Positions 1-9,052 of a DNA stretch of 64,000 bases are shown in pieces. The translations under genes were made by a program, and so were the position numbers. The stretch comes from Amycolatopsis vastitatis (GTDB taxonomy: Bacteria; Actinomycetota; Actinomycetes; Mycobacteriales; Pseudonocardiaceae). Numbering within the stretch: position 1 is the first letter of the stretch; the number at the start of each line of letters is the position of its first letter. The stretch covers positions 186,001 to 250,000 of the forward strand of contig NZ_NMUL01000009.1 in NCBI RefSeq assembly GCF_002234595.1, in the 5' to 3' direction. The notes under the pieces are model-generated. The model ran no database searches, was not told the origin of the DNA, and saw only the letters and a program-made list of their open reading frames with translations.

Positions 1-30
1 ATCGCCGCCCTCCTCGCCCCGGAAGACTGA
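1..30 (+). CDS. C-terminal tail of an upstream gene (partial)
   Basis: The first frame is open from base 1 and ends in TGA at 28-30, giving a nine-residue tail ending in PED. It is probably the 3' end of a gene lying before the window. Too short to identify; it could also be chance. Confidence 0.3.
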   Translation: MAALLAPED

Positions 31-52
31 CCCGGCTCGGCTCCGCAGGTCT

Positions 53-97
53 TGAATGACTCATTCAGGACCTCCGAGGTCCTGAACGAGTCGTTCA
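53..97. repeat. three abutting palindromes forming one long dyad
   Basis: Three near-perfect odd-length palindromes abut at 53-67, 67-83 and 83-97 (arms of 7, 8 and 7 bases around a single central base). Together they make a 45-base imperfect dyad centred on base 75. It follows the presumed end of the upstream gene, so it may be a terminator or an intergenic repeat. There is no T-tract behind it. Confidence 0.6.
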
Positions 98-111
98 TGA
101 CGTTCGGGACT

Positions 112-150
112 CCCCACTCGACCCCACCCGGGTTCCCCACTGGGCCCCAC
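112..150 (-). promoter_or_regulatory. minus-strand GTGGGG boxes, distal cluster
   Basis: CCCCAC (GTGGGG on the minus strand) starts at 112, 122, 135 and 145, so two pairs have the 10-base spacing typical of MraZ boxes. The hexamer is the same as in the plus-strand array nearer mraZ. Binding is inferred only. Confidence 0.4.
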
Positions 151-246
151 TCGGCCGGTGGAGGGTTCTTTCGCGGCCGTTATGCGGACGCATGGGGAAC
201 AGCTGAGGTTGCTCCGGCACCCGGGGTGGGGGATCTTGGCCACCGT

Positions 247-274
247 CCCCACCGGGGCCCCCACCCAACCCCAC
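247..274 (-). promoter_or_regulatory. minus-strand GTGGGG boxes, proximal cluster
   Basis: CCCCAC starts at 247, 259 and 269. The last two are 10 bases apart. A lone plus-strand GTGGGG lies at 226-231. With the clusters at 112-150 and 336-371 this gives ten exact GTGGGG hexamers plus two GTGGTG within 260 bases. Confidence 0.4.
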
Positions 275-335
275 CTTGCTGACCTGCGCAAACGGAACAC
301 CCGACGGAGTGGTCCGCGCGTTTGTCGCGTTGACT

Positions 336-371
336 GTGGTGAAAAGTGGGGTACGGTGGTGGCCAGTGGGG
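336..371 (+). promoter_or_regulatory. MraZ operator, four boxes at 10-base period
   Basis: GTGGTG, GTGGGG, GTGGTG and GTGGGG start at exactly 336, 346, 356 and 366, one helical turn apart, ending 65 bases before the mraZ start. MraZ is a ring-shaped DNA-binding protein that recognises three or more phased GTG-rich repeats upstream of its own operon. This is the likely autoregulatory site for the head of the dcw cluster; the promoter probably overlaps it, but I could not place a clear -10. Confidence 0.8.
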
Positions 372-436
372 CGGAAGGGAAGCCCCGTGGCCGTCCGAGG
401 TGGTTCGCCGCCGGAGACGGTAGGGAGGTGGAGGCC

Positions 437-868
437 GTGTTCCTCGGCACCCACACCCCGAAGCTGGACGACAAGGGGCGGCTCGCGCTGCCCGCGAAGT
501 TCCGTGACGCCTTGGCGGGTGGGCTGATGCTTACCAAGGGGCAGGACCACTGCCTCTTCGTCTTCCCCCGCGCCGAGTTCGAGCAGATGGCGCGCAAGGT
601 CGCCGAGGCCCCGTTCACCAACGAGGCGGTTCGGGCCTACCAGCGCTACCTGTTCGCCGGCACGGACGAACAACGCCCGGACGGGCAGGGGCGCATCACC
701 ATCGCGCCCGAGCTCCGCCGCTACGCGGGGCTCAGCAAGGAGTGCGTGGTGATCGGGGCGATCACCAGGCTGGAGATCTGGGACGCCCAAGCGTGGCAGG
801 CGTACCTGGAGGAACACGAAGACAGCTACGCGAAGGCTCGAGAGGAAGTACTGCCGGGCGTCTTCTAG
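437..868 (+). CDS. mraZ: transcriptional regulator MraZ
   Basis: First gene of the division/cell wall cluster, 143 residues from GTG 437, the usual MraZ length. The protein opens with the conserved [20 protein letters not shown] stretch and has a second SpoVT/AbrB-like half carrying [13 protein letters not shown], so both beta-barrel DNA-binding halves are present. The start is chosen because a strong purine run (GGGAGGTGGAGG) precedes it and all homologues begin at this FLGTH; the frame is open further upstream but that part is not MraZ-like. It is expected to form a ring and repress its own operon through the boxes at 336-371. A 213-base gap with no evident feature separates it from rsmH. 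Confidence 0.95.
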   Translation: MFLGTHTPKLDDKGRLALPAKFRDALAGGLMLTKGQDHCLFVFPRAEFEQMARKVAEAPFTNEAVRAYQRYLFAGTDEQRPDGQGRITIAPELRRYAGLSKECVVIGAITRLEIWDAQAWQAYLEEHEDSYAKAREEVLPGVF

Positions 869-1081
869 GCGTGCGGTCGCGGTGCACCTGCGTCGTCGGG
901 GGACGAGAGGTTCGCCGCCCGCACGAGGAGGGGAAGCCCACCCGGATGCCGTGAGGCCTCTGTCCGCTCAACAGCCCTGGTGCACCTTCCCCGGTACCAG
1001 GTCGGCAGCGGGCGGACAGGGACCTGACGGCATCCGCCATATTTCCCCCGGGCCGCCCAGGCGAGAAAGGGGGAGGGGAAC

Positions 1082-2035
1082 ATGACGGCACCCGAGCACG
1101 TCCCGGTGCTGCTGAGGCGCATCGTCGAGCTGTTCACTCCCGTGTTCGCCGACCGCGACGGCGTCCTCGTGGACGCCACGGTCGGCCTCGGCGGGCATTC
1201 CGACGCCCTCCTCGAAGCCTTCCCGCGGCTGCGGCTCGTCGCGCTGGACCGCGACCCCGCCGCGCTCGAAAAGTCCGCCGAACGCCTGGCCCGCCACGGC
1301 GACCGCGTCGACCTCGTGCACACCGTCTACGACGGGCTGCCCGAGGCCCTCGACAGCGTGGGCGTGGAAAAAGCCGACGGCATCCTGTTCGACCTCGGCG
1401 TTTCGTCGATGCAGCTGGACCGGGCCGAGCGCGGGTTCGCCTACTCCAAGGACTCGCCGCTGGACATGCGGATGGACCCGACCACCGGGTTCACCGCCGC
1501 CGACGTGCTCAACACATACGCACCCGGAGAACTCATCAGGATCCTGCGCGACTACGGCGAGGAACGCTTCGCCCAGCGGATCGTCAAAGCGATCGTCGCC
1601 GCGCGGGAAAAGGAGCCGTTCACGAACAGCGGGCGCCTCGTCGAGCTGCTCTACGACGCCGTCCCGGCCGCCACCCGGCGGACCGGCGGGCACCCGGCCA
1701 AGCGCACGTTCCAGGCGCTGCGGATCGAGGTCAACGGCGAGCTGGAAGTGCTCCGCCGCGCCATGCCCGCCGCGCTGGGCGCGCTGGCGATGCACGGCCG
1801 GATCGTCGTCGAGTCGTATCAGTCGCTGGAGGACCGCCTGGTCAAGCAGGCGCTGGCCCAGCTCGCGAAGTCCCGCACCCCGGAAGGGCTTCCGGTGGAG
1901 CTGCCCGGCCACGGGCCGGAGCTGAAGCTCCTGACGCGGGGCGCCGAGAAGGCCGGCGAAGAGGAGATCGAACGTAACCCGCGTGCCGCTTCGGTGCGGC
2001 TGCGGGCCGCAGAGAGGATCGGAGAGCCGCGATGA
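1082..2035 (+). CDS. rsmH: 16S rRNA (cytosine(1402)-N(4))-methyltransferase RsmH
   Basis: SAM-dependent methyltransferase that N4-methylates C1402 of 16S rRNA in the decoding centre; 317 residues, normal for the family. The early HVPVLL motif, the SAM-binding [21 protein letters not shown] and the later [15 protein letters not shown] are all present. The ATG is preceded by GGGAGGGGAAC. The stop overlaps the ATG of ftsL by four bases, so translation of the two is probably coupled. Second gene of the cluster, as in most bacteria. Confidence 0.97.
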   Translation: MTAPEHVPVLLRRIVELFTPVFADRDGVLVDATVGLGGHSDALLEAFPRLRLVALDRDPAALEKSAERLARHGDRVDLVHTVYDGLPEALDSVGVEKADGILFDLGVSSMQLDRAERGFAYSKDSPLDMRMDPTTGFTAADVLNTYAPGELIRILRDYGEERFAQRIVKAIVAAREKEPFTNSGRLVELLYDAVPAATRRTGGHPAKRTFQALRIEVNGELEVLRRAMPAALGALAMHGRIVVESYQSLEDRLVKQALAQLAKSRTPEGLPVELPGHGPELKLLTRGAEKAGEEEIERNPRAASVRLRAAERIGEPR

Positions 2036-2754
2036 CCGCTCCCGCGAAGTCCCGCCGCCGGGCCGCGCCGGCGACGCGGGGCCGCAGCGAGGCCGCCCGC
2101 ACCCCGGCCACCACCGAACCGGACGCGCAGCCGCTCGAGCCGGGCAAGGCCGCGCCCCGGCGTGGGTCCCGTGGCCGTACTTCCGCGGCCGAGCGCGCCT
2201 ACGCGCGCCGCGCCCAGCGCGCCGACCTGCTCAAGGACCGCGCGCCGCGCCCGGAGCCGAAGACCGCCGAGCCGGGCGGGCGCAAGGTCAAGCTCAAGCT
2301 GCGGCTGCCGAAGTCGCGGGCGTCGTTCGTGCTCATGATGATGGCGCTGCTGGCCGCGGGCGTGGCCACCACGCTGTGGCTGACCACGCAGGCGATCGCC
2401 GACTCCTACCGGCTCGAGCAGCTGCGCACGACCAACGCCCACCTGGCCGAGACCAAGGAACAGCTGCAGCGGGACGTCGCGAAGGCCGAGTCGCCCGCTT
2501 CGCTGGCCCCCGCCGCCCAGCAGCTGGGCATGGTGCCCGGCGGCGACCCGGCGCGGATCGTCGTCGGTCCCGACGGCAAGACCTCGCTCGTCGGCGAGCC
2601 CAAGAAGGCCAAGGCGGACACGCCCCCCGTGGTGGTCGCGCCGCCGGTCGCGGCCGCCGCCGGCACCCAGTCGCAGCAGGGCGCGCCGGTGGAGGGCGAC
2701 CAGCCCGCCGTGCCCGCCGAGGAGCAGCCCGCGCCGGCGGGAGGCGGCCAGTGA
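2032..2754 (+). CDS. ftsL: cell division protein FtsL
   Basis: Bitopic divisome protein that with FtsQ and a DivIC-like partner activates FtsW-FtsI septal synthesis. Of 240 residues, about 95 form a basic Arg/Ala/Pro-rich cytoplasmic tail, followed by a single membrane helix near residues 100-122 and a short extracytoplasmic coiled segment with a leucine-type heptad pattern ([19 protein letters not shown]). A Pro/Ala-rich tail closes the protein. Position between rsmH and the septal PBP is diagnostic, since FtsL sequences are poorly conserved. It starts inside rsmH (ATGA) and its stop shares one base with the next ATG. Confidence 0.88.
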   Translation: MTAPAKSRRRAAPATRGRSEAARTPATTEPDAQPLEPGKAAPRRGSRGRTSAAERAYARRAQRADLLKDRAPRPEPKTAEPGGRKVKLKLRLPKSRASFVLMMMALLAAGVATTLWLTTQAIADSYRLEQLRTTNAHLAETKEQLQRDVAKAESPASLAPAAQQLGMVPGGDPARIVVGPDGKTSLVGEPKKAKADTPPVVVAPPVAAAAGTQSQQGAPVEGDQPAVPAEEQPAPAGGGQ

Positions 2755-4679
2755 TGGCTTCCACCCGGGGGCAGGCCCGCCCGCGCGCCGGCAGCGCCAG
2801 GCGGACCTACGCCGCGGGAACGCGGAGCGCCGCCGCGCGGCGGGGCAACGGCGGGCACCGCAGCCGGTTCTCCGCCGTGCGCCTGCTGCTGGTCGCCGTG
2901 CTGCTCGTCGCCGGCGTGAAACTCGTGCAGGTGCAGTGGTTCGACGCCGCGGCGCTCTCGGCCGCGGCCGAACGGCAGCGCACCCAGACCATCGACATCC
3001 CGGCCCAGCGCGGGTCCATTGTGGACCGCAACGGGGCGAAGCTGGCGTTCAGCGTCGAGGTGCGCTCGCTGTCGGTGAACCTCAAGGCGTTCCGCAAGAA
3101 CATGGACGATTTCGCCGCGAAGAACCCCGGAACCAAGAAGACGTTCGACAGCGAGACCGCGGCGGCCGCGAAGTACATCGCGGCCAAGGTGCCGAGCCAG
3201 CTGACCGAGCAGCAGCTGCTCGACCTGTTCCACAAGCAGGCGTCCTTCACCTACCTCGAGCACAACGTCGAACCGTCGGTCGCCGCCGACATCGTCAAGA
3301 AGTTCCCGTGGATCGAACCCGAGAACCGGGCGCTGCGCGAGTACCCGGGTGACAACCTGGCGGCGAACATCGTCGGCGTCGCCAACTGGCGCACCGAGGA
3401 CAAGGACGTCTCGAAGCACAACCTGCACGGCCTGGTCGGGCTGGAGCAGTCCCGCGACAACGACCTCGCGGGCACGCCGGGCCGGATGCTGGTCAACACC
3501 AAGAACGGCAGCGACAACGTCGTCATCCCGGGCACCGAGCGCGACCTCCAGGCCGCCGTCCCCGGCTCCGACCTCGAGCTGACCATCGACTCGGACCTGC
3601 AGTACGAGCTGCAGCGCCAGCTGACCGACTACGTGCAGCAGTCGCACGCCAAGGGCGGCCAGGCCGTTGTCATGGACTCCAAGACCGGCGAGGTCTACGC
3701 GCTGGCCAACGACAAGACGTTCGACCCGAACGACCCCTCGACCTTCAACGACCCCGAGGCGATGAACGACCGGGCGGTGACCACGCCGTTCGAGCCCGGG
3801 TCGGTGAACAAGATCGTCACCGCCACGGGCGCGATCGAGTACGGTGTCGCGACGCCCGAGTCGACGCTCGACGTGCCGGGCTCGATGCAGGTGGCCGACA
3901 AGGTCGTGCACGACGCCTGGACCCACGGCACGCAGACGTTCACCACGACCGGCGTCTTCGCCAAGTCGTCCAACATCGGCACCCTGCTGCTGGCGCAGAA
4001 GGTCGGCGAGGAGCACTACGCCGACCTGCTGAAGAAGTTCGGCCTCGGCCAGCGCACCGGCGTCGGCCTGCCCGGCGAAAGCGCGGGTTCCGTGCCCGCG
4101 CGCAGCCAGTGGTCGGCCACCACCTTCGGCAACCTGCCCATCGGGCAGGGCCTGTCGATGACCATCCTGCAGATGACCGGGATGTACCAGGCGATCGCGA
4201 ACGACGGCCTGCGCGTCGAACCCCGGATCGTCAAGGCGAAGATCAACCCGGACGGCACCGCGGTGCCCGAGCCGGCGCCGAAGACGGTGCAGGTGGTCAG
4301 CCCGCAGGCGGCCAAGACGGTGCGCGACATGATGCGCGCGGTCGCCCAGAACGGCAAGGGCCTGCAGAAGGGCACCGCGACGACGGCCGCGGTCGAGGGC
4401 TACCAGATCTCCGGGAAGACGGGCACCGGCCAGCAGGTCGACCCGCGGACGAAGGCCTACAGCGACCACCTCTACAACATCACCTTCGCCGGCATCCTGC
4501 CCGCCGACCACCCCCGGTTCGTGGTGGGGATCCGGCTGGACGCGCCCGACACGACACTGCCGGTCGGGCATTCCGCCGCGCCGTTGTTCCACAGCATCGC
4601 TTCGTACCTGACGCAGCGGTACCAGATCCCGTTGTCCGACGGCGCGTCGCCGGTGGTGCCGCTCGTCATCACGCCGTAG
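2754..4679 (+). CDS. pbpB: septal penicillin-binding protein FtsI/PbpB (class B transpeptidase)
   Basis: Cross-links septal peptidoglycan in the periplasm-side space, working with FtsW. 641 residues: basic N-terminal tail, one membrane anchor near 42-62, a PBP dimerisation domain (QRGSIVDRNG near 80-90) and a transpeptidase domain with all three active-site motifs, SVNK at 350-353, SSN at 405-407 and KTG at 555-557. The ATG overlaps the ftsL stop (TGATG); the frame is open far upstream but only as an overlap with ftsL. A perfect 25-bp hairpin with a T run follows eight bases after the stop, so this gene closes the first transcription unit. Confidence 0.96.
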   Translation: MASTRGQARPRAGSARRTYAAGTRSAAARRGNGGHRSRFSAVRLLLVAVLLVAGVKLVQVQWFDAAALSAAAERQRTQTIDIPAQRGSIVDRNGAKLAFSVEVRSLSVNLKAFRKNMDDFAAKNPGTKKTFDSETAAAAKYIAAKVPSQLTEQQLLDLFHKQASFTYLEHNVEPSVAADIVKKFPWIEPENRALREYPGDNLAANIVGVANWRTEDKDVSKHNLHGLVGLEQSRDNDLAGTPGRMLVNTKNGSDNVVIPGTERDLQAAVPGSDLELTIDSDLQYELQRQLTDYVQQSHAKGGQAVVMDSKTGEVYALANDKTFDPNDPSTFNDPEAMNDRAVTTPFEPGSVNKIVTATGAIEYGVATPESTLDVPGSMQVADKVVHDAWTHGTQTFTTTGVFAKSSNIGTLLLAQKVGEEHYADLLKKFGLGQRTGVGLPGESAGSVPARSQWSATTFGNLPIGQGLSMTILQMTGMYQAIANDGLRVEPRIVKAKINPDGTAVPEPAPKTVQVVSPQAAKTVRDMMRAVAQNGKGLQKGTATTAAVEGYQISGKTGTGQQVDPRTKAYSDHLYNITFAGILPADHPRFVVGIRLDAPDTTLPVGHSAAPLFHSIASYLTQRYQIPLSDGASPVVPLVITP

Positions 4680-4686
4680 GCACTGT

Positions 4687-4743
4687 CCGTGAAGGCCTCC
4701 TCACCGGCTCTCCAGAGCCGGTGAGGAGGCCTTCACGGCTTTT
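4687..4743 (+). terminator. intrinsic terminator after pbpB
   Basis: A perfect inverted repeat with 25-base arms (4687-4711 and 4714-4738) and a two-base loop is followed by TTTT at 4740-4743. The outer stem is CGTGAAGGCC, the same as in the hairpin after ftsZ at 28656. It should separate pbpB from murE. Confidence 0.85.
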
Positions 4744-4881
4744 CCGCGTCGAGCGTCCACATCGGCCTGCCGCGACGGCGGAACCCTTGCGGCGCAATGA
4801 GGTCGGGATCGCCGCTTAGCACATGTGCCGGGCGCGCACCCAATCGCCGTACCGCGTGCGGGGGCCCGAACCGCACGCCGG

Positions 4882-4887
4882 TAGCCT
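4882..4887 (+). promoter_or_regulatory. -10 element (TAGCCT) of a leaderless murE promoter
   Basis: TAGCCT fits the actinobacterial TANNNT -10 consensus and ends seven bases before GTG 4895, so transcription would begin at the start codon. No Shine-Dalgarno is seen here. It restarts transcription after the terminator at 4687. Confidence 0.55.
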
Positions 4888-4894
4888 CTTGGCC

Positions 4895-6472
4895 GTGTCC
4901 GTGTCCTCGTCCAGTTCCCAGGTGCCGGAAAGCCCGGTGAAAGCGGTCCCCGCGCCGCCACGCCCGGCGCGCATCGTCCCGGTCCCGCTGGCGACCCTCC
5001 TCGCCCGGGCGGACGCCCGCCTGATCGCCGGCTCGCCCGACGCGGCCGAGCTCACCGTCACCGGCACCACGCTGCGCGCGCAGCACGTGCTGCCCGGTGA
5101 CCTCTTCGCCGCCCTGCCGGGCGCCCGCGCCCACGGCGCCGACTTCAGCGACCAGGCCGTCGCCGCCGGGGCCGTCGCGGTGCTCACCGACGCCGACGGC
5201 GCCGAGCGGCCCGCGCTGCGCGACGCCGGCGTCCCGATCCTCGTCCACGCCGACCCGCGTGCCGCCCTCGGCGAGATCGCCGCCTGGATCTACGGCGAGC
5301 CGTCGCTGCGGCTGGCCGTCCTCGGCGTCACCGGCACCTCCGGCAAGACCACGACGTCCTACCTGGTCGACGCCGGGCTCCAGGCCGCCGGCCTGACCAC
5401 CGGCCTGATCGGCACCGTCGAGACCCGCATCGCGGGCGAGCGCCTGGTCAGCGGCTTCACCACGCCCGAGGCGCCCGACCTGCAGGCCCTGCTCGCGGTG
5501 ATGCTCGAGCGCGGCGTCACGCACGTGCCGATGGAGGTCTCCAGCCACGCGCTCGCGCTGGGCCGCGTCAACGGCACCCGGTTCGCCGTCGGGGCGTTCA
5601 CCAACCTCTCCCAGGACCACCTGGACTTCCACAAGGACATGCAGGAGTACTTCGCCGCGAAGTCCCTGCTGTTCGACGGCCGCTCGACCACCGAGGTCGT
5701 CGTGGTCGACAGCGCGTGGGGACAGGCCCTGCTCACCCCGCAGACGATCACCGTGACCACGGACCCCGGCACCGACGCGGCCTGGAAGGCCACCGACCTC
5801 GAGGCGACGCCGCAGGGTGAGCAGACGTTCACCCTGGACGGCCCGGACGGTGTCAGCGCCCGCGCCCGGATCCCGCTGCCCGGCGAGTTCAACGTCGCCA
5901 ACGCCGTGCTCGCCGCCGCGATCCTGAGCACCGCGGGCGTGGGCATCGAGCACATCGTCGCCGGGCTCGCGCAGGTGCAGGTACCGGGCCGGATGGAGCG
6001 CGTCTACGTCGGCCAGGAGTTCACCGCCGTCGTCGACTACGCCCACAAGCCGGCCGCCGTCGCCCAGGGCCTGGACGCGCTGCGGGCCCGCGCGGACGGC
6101 CGGATCATCACCGTGCTCGGCTGCGGCGGCGACCGGGACACCGCCAAGCGCCCGATGATGGGCGAGGCCGCGGCCCGCCGCAGCGAGGTCCTGATCGTCA
6201 CCGACGACAACCCCCGCTCCGAGGACCCCGCGGCGATCCGCGCCGCCATGCTCGCCGGCGCCCGCGCGGCCGGGCCGGCCGAGATCATCGAGATCGCCGA
6301 CCGCCGCGAGGCCATCGCGCACGCCGTCTCACTCGCCGAGCCGGGGGACATCGTCTTCCTCGCCGGCAAGGGGCACGAATCCGGCCAGGAGGCCGGCGGT
6401 GTCGTGCACCCGTTCTCCGACCGCGACGAACTGGCCGCGGCCATTCGCAACAAACTCGAGGTGAGTGTGTGA
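4895..6472 (+). CDS. murE: UDP-MurNAc-L-Ala-D-Glu:meso-diaminopimelate ligase MurE
   Basis: ATP-dependent cytoplasmic ligase that adds the third residue to the UDP-MurNAc peptide. 525 residues. The ATP loop GTSGKTT lies near 147-153, the middle domain has the carbamylated-Lys region, and the DNPR motif at 438-441 is the one linked to meso-diaminopimelate rather than lysine. GTG 4895 was chosen over an open frame from 4823 because a TANNNT box sits seven bases before it and the upstream residues are not MurE-like. The stop overlaps the murF start (GTGA). The first ~35 residues are a Ser/Pro-rich extension before the typical N-terminal domain. Confidence 0.95.
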   Translation: MSVSSSSSQVPESPVKAVPAPPRPARIVPVPLATLLARADARLIAGSPDAAELTVTGTTLRAQHVLPGDLFAALPGARAHGADFSDQAVAAGAVAVLTDADGAERPALRDAGVPILVHADPRAALGEIAAWIYGEPSLRLAVLGVTGTSGKTTTSYLVDAGLQAAGLTTGLIGTVETRIAGERLVSGFTTPEAPDLQALLAVMLERGVTHVPMEVSSHALALGRVNGTRFAVGAFTNLSQDHLDFHKDMQEYFAAKSLLFDGRSTTEVVVVDSAWGQALLTPQTITVTTDPGTDAAWKATDLEATPQGEQTFTLDGPDGVSARARIPLPGEFNVANAVLAAAILSTAGVGIEHIVAGLAQVQVPGRMERVYVGQEFTAVVDYAHKPAAVAQGLDALRARADGRIITVLGCGGDRDTAKRPMMGEAAARRSEVLIVTDDNPRSEDPAAIRAAMLAGARAAGPAEIIEIADRREAIAHAVSLAEPGDIVFLAGKGHESGQEAGGVVHPFSDRDELAAAIRNKLEVSV

Positions 6473-7968
6473 TCGTGCTCAGCCTGGCCGAGATCGCCGA
6501 CGTCGTCGGCGGCCGGCTGCACCGCGCCGACGGGGGCGCGCAAGTGACCGGCAGCGTGGAGTTCGACACCCGGCAGCTCGCGCCCGGCGGCCTGTTCGTC
6601 GCCCTGCCCGGGGCGAAGGTCGACGGCCACGACTTCGCCGCCCAGGCCGTCGAGGCCGGTGCCGTGGCCGTGCTGGCCGCCCGCGAGGTCGACGCGCCCG
6701 CGATCGTCGTGCCGCGGCCCGCCGCGGGCGAGACCCACGAGCGGGCGTTCGCGCTGCACGCCGACAAGGACGGCTCCGGCGCCGCGGTGCTGGCCGCGCT
6801 CGGGAAGCTCGCCCGGTACGTCGTGCGGCGACTGGCCGAGGGCGAGCTCACCGTCGTCGGCGTCACCGGCTCTTCGGGCAAGACCTCCACCAAGGACGTC
6901 ATCGCCCAGCTGATCGAGCCGCTCGGCCCGACGGTCGCGCCGCCCGGGTCGTTCAACAACGAGCTCGGCCACCCGTGGACGGCCCTGCGCGCCGACGCCC
7001 AGACCCGGCACCTGGTGCTGGAGATGTCCGCGCGCGGGCTCGGGCACATCGCCGAGCTGGCGGACATCGCGCCGCCGAAGATCGGCGTCGTGCTCAACGT
7101 CGGCACCGCGCACGTCGGCGAGTTCGGTTCGCGCGAAGGCATCGCGAAGGCCAAGGGCGAGCTGGTCGAGGCCCTGCCCGAGGACGGCCTCGCGGTGCTC
7201 AACCTCGACGACCCGCTGGTCGCGGCCATGGCGAGCCGCACGAAGGCCCGGGTGGTGTACGTCGGCGAGAGCGCGTCCGCGCAGGTCCGCGCGGCCGACA
7301 TCACCCTCGACGACGAGGCCCGCGCGTCCTTCCGGCTGATCACCCCGGCCGGCGAAGCCTCGGTCAAGCTGCCGCTGCACGGCGAGCACCACGTCGGCAA
7401 CGCGCTGTCCGCCGCGGCGGTCGCGCTGGAGCTGGGCGCGACGCCGACGGAGATCGCCACCCGCCTGTCCGGGCTCGAACAGCGTTCCGCGCGCCGCATG
7501 GAGGTCGTCACCAGCGCCGACGGCGTGACCTTCCTCAACGACTCCTACAACGCCAACCCCGAGTCGGTGCGGGCCGGCCTGAAGGCCCTCGCGGCGATGA
7601 CGCGGGAGACCGGCCGCCGGTCCTGGGCCGTGCTCGGCGTGATGGCCGAGCTCGGCGCGGACTCGGTCACCGCGCACGACGAGATCGGCAGGCTCGTCGT
7701 GCGGCTCAACATCGCCAAGCTCGTCGTGATCGGCCCCGAGGCCGCGGCCATGCACCAGGGCGCGTGCCACGAGGGCTCCTGGGGCGAGGAAGCCGCCCTG
7801 GTCCCCGACGTCGAAGCCGCCGTCACCCTGCTACGCGACCAGCTCCGGCCGGGGGACGTGGTGCTGGTCAAGGCGTCCAAGTCCGCCGGTCTCTGGCGCG
7901 TCGTCGAGGCCCTGCTCGACCCCCGCCCGACCGACAAGTCCGAACGCTCGAACGGTGGTGACGCGTGA
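6469..7968 (+). CDS. murF: UDP-MurNAc-tripeptide:D-Ala-D-Ala ligase MurF
   Basis: Completes the cytoplasmic pentapeptide precursor by adding D-alanyl-D-alanine. 499 residues, normal length. The ATP loop [10 protein letters not shown] is near 141-150, the central domain has [11 protein letters not shown] and the C-terminal ligase domain has [11 protein letters not shown]. It begins at GTG overlapping the murE stop by four bases and its own stop overlaps mraY in the same way, so murE-murF-mraY should be translated as a coupled set. Confidence 0.96.
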   Translation: MIVLSLAEIADVVGGRLHRADGGAQVTGSVEFDTRQLAPGGLFVALPGAKVDGHDFAAQAVEAGAVAVLAAREVDAPAIVVPRPAAGETHERAFALHADKDGSGAAVLAALGKLARYVVRRLAEGELTVVGVTGSSGKTSTKDVIAQLIEPLGPTVAPPGSFNNELGHPWTALRADAQTRHLVLEMSARGLGHIAELADIAPPKIGVVLNVGTAHVGEFGSREGIAKAKGELVEALPEDGLAVLNLDDPLVAAMASRTKARVVYVGESASAQVRAADITLDDEARASFRLITPAGEASVKLPLHGEHHVGNALSAAAVALELGATPTEIATRLSGLEQRSARRMEVVTSADGVTFLNDSYNANPESVRAGLKALAAMTRETGRRSWAVLGVMAELGADSVTAHDEIGRLVVRLNIAKLVVIGPEAAAMHQGACHEGSWGEEAALVPDVEAAVTLLRDQLRPGDVVLVKASKSAGLWRVVEALLDPRPTDKSERSNGGDA

Positions 7969-9047
7969 TCAGCATCCTGATCGCGGCCGCGGCGGGCCTG
8001 CTGGTCTCCATCATGCTGACGCCCTACCTGATCCGGGTCTTCTCCCGGCAGGGCTTCGGCCAGGAGATCCGCGAGGAAGGCCCCCAGGGACACAAGTCCA
8101 AGCGCGGCACGCCGACCATGGGCGGCGTCGCGATCATCATCGCGATGGTCGTCGGCTACTTCGCCGCCCACCTGATCAACTGGATGTTCAACTCCCGCAG
8201 CGGCGCGCCGACGGCCTCCGGGCTGCTCGTGCTGATGCTCGCGGTGGGCCTGGGGATCGTCGGGTTCCTCGACGACTTCATCAAGATCCGCAAGCAGCGC
8301 AACCTGGGGCTGAACAAGACCGCGAAGCTGGTCGGGCAGCTGGTGGTCACCATCGCGTTCTCGATCCTGGTGCTGAACTTCCCGAACGAGCAGGGGCTCA
8401 CGCCGGCGTCGGAGAGCCTCTCCTACGTCCGTGACCTCGCGCTGATCACCTTCCCGTCGGTGATCTTCGTGATCTTCTGCTACATCGTGATCTCCGGCTG
8501 GTCGAACGCGGTGAACTTCACCGACGGCCTCGACGGCCTGGCCGGCGGCTCGGCGGCGATGGTGCTGGCGACCTACGTCGTCATCTCGTTCTGGCAGGAG
8601 CGGCTCAACTGCGCGAACGGCCCGGCGCAGGCCTGCTACGACGTCCGCGACCCGCTGGACCTGGCCGTGGTCGCCGCCGCGGCGACCGGCGCCTGCGTCG
8701 GGTTCCTGTGGTGGAACGCGGCCCCGGCGAAGATCTTCATGGGCGACACCGGCTCGCTGGCCCTCGGCGGCCTGGTCGCCGGCCTGTCCATGACCACCCG
8801 CACCGAGCTGCTCGCCATCGTCATCGGCGGCCTGTTCATGGTCGAGATGATCTCGGTGGTCGCGCAGATCGCGGTGTTCCGGACGACCCGGCGAAGGCTG
8901 TTCCGGATGGCGCCCTTCCACCACCACTTCGAGCTCGCCGGCTGGGCCGAAACCACGGTGATCATCCGGTTCTGGCTGCTCTCGGCGATCTGCTGCATGT
9001 TCGGGCTGGGCTTGTTCTACAGCGAGCAGCTGGGCTTCGGAGGATAG
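7965..9047 (+). CDS. mraY: phospho-MurNAc-pentapeptide-transferase MraY
   Basis: Integral membrane enzyme that moves phospho-MurNAc-pentapeptide onto undecaprenyl phosphate to make lipid I. 360 residues with about ten hydrophobic helices. The Mg-binding FLDDFIK, the [12 protein letters not shown] loop, the MGDTGSL motif and the HHHFE signature near the C-terminus are all intact. GTG start overlapping murF. A GGAGG just before its stop serves the next gene. Confidence 0.97.
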   Translation: MISILIAAAAGLLVSIMLTPYLIRVFSRQGFGQEIREEGPQGHKSKRGTPTMGGVAIIIAMVVGYFAAHLINWMFNSRSGAPTASGLLVLMLAVGLGIVGFLDDFIKIRKQRNLGLNKTAKLVGQLVVTIAFSILVLNFPNEQGLTPASESLSYVRDLALITFPSVIFVIFCYIVISGWSNAVNFTDGLDGLAGGSAAMVLATYVVISFWQERLNCANGPAQACYDVRDPLDLAVVAAAATGACVGFLWWNAAPAKIFMGDTGSLALGGLVAGLSMTTRTELLAIVIGGLFMVEMISVVAQIAVFRTTRRRLFRMAPFHHHFELAGWAETTVIIRFWLLSAICCMFGLGLFYSEQLGFGG

Positions 9048-9052
9048 AACCA

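Noticed and set aside
2406..4592. 728-residue open frame opposite pbpB
   Set aside because: It is the antisense shadow of ftsL and pbpB, with Arg/Gly/Val/His-rich low-complexity composition and no domain.
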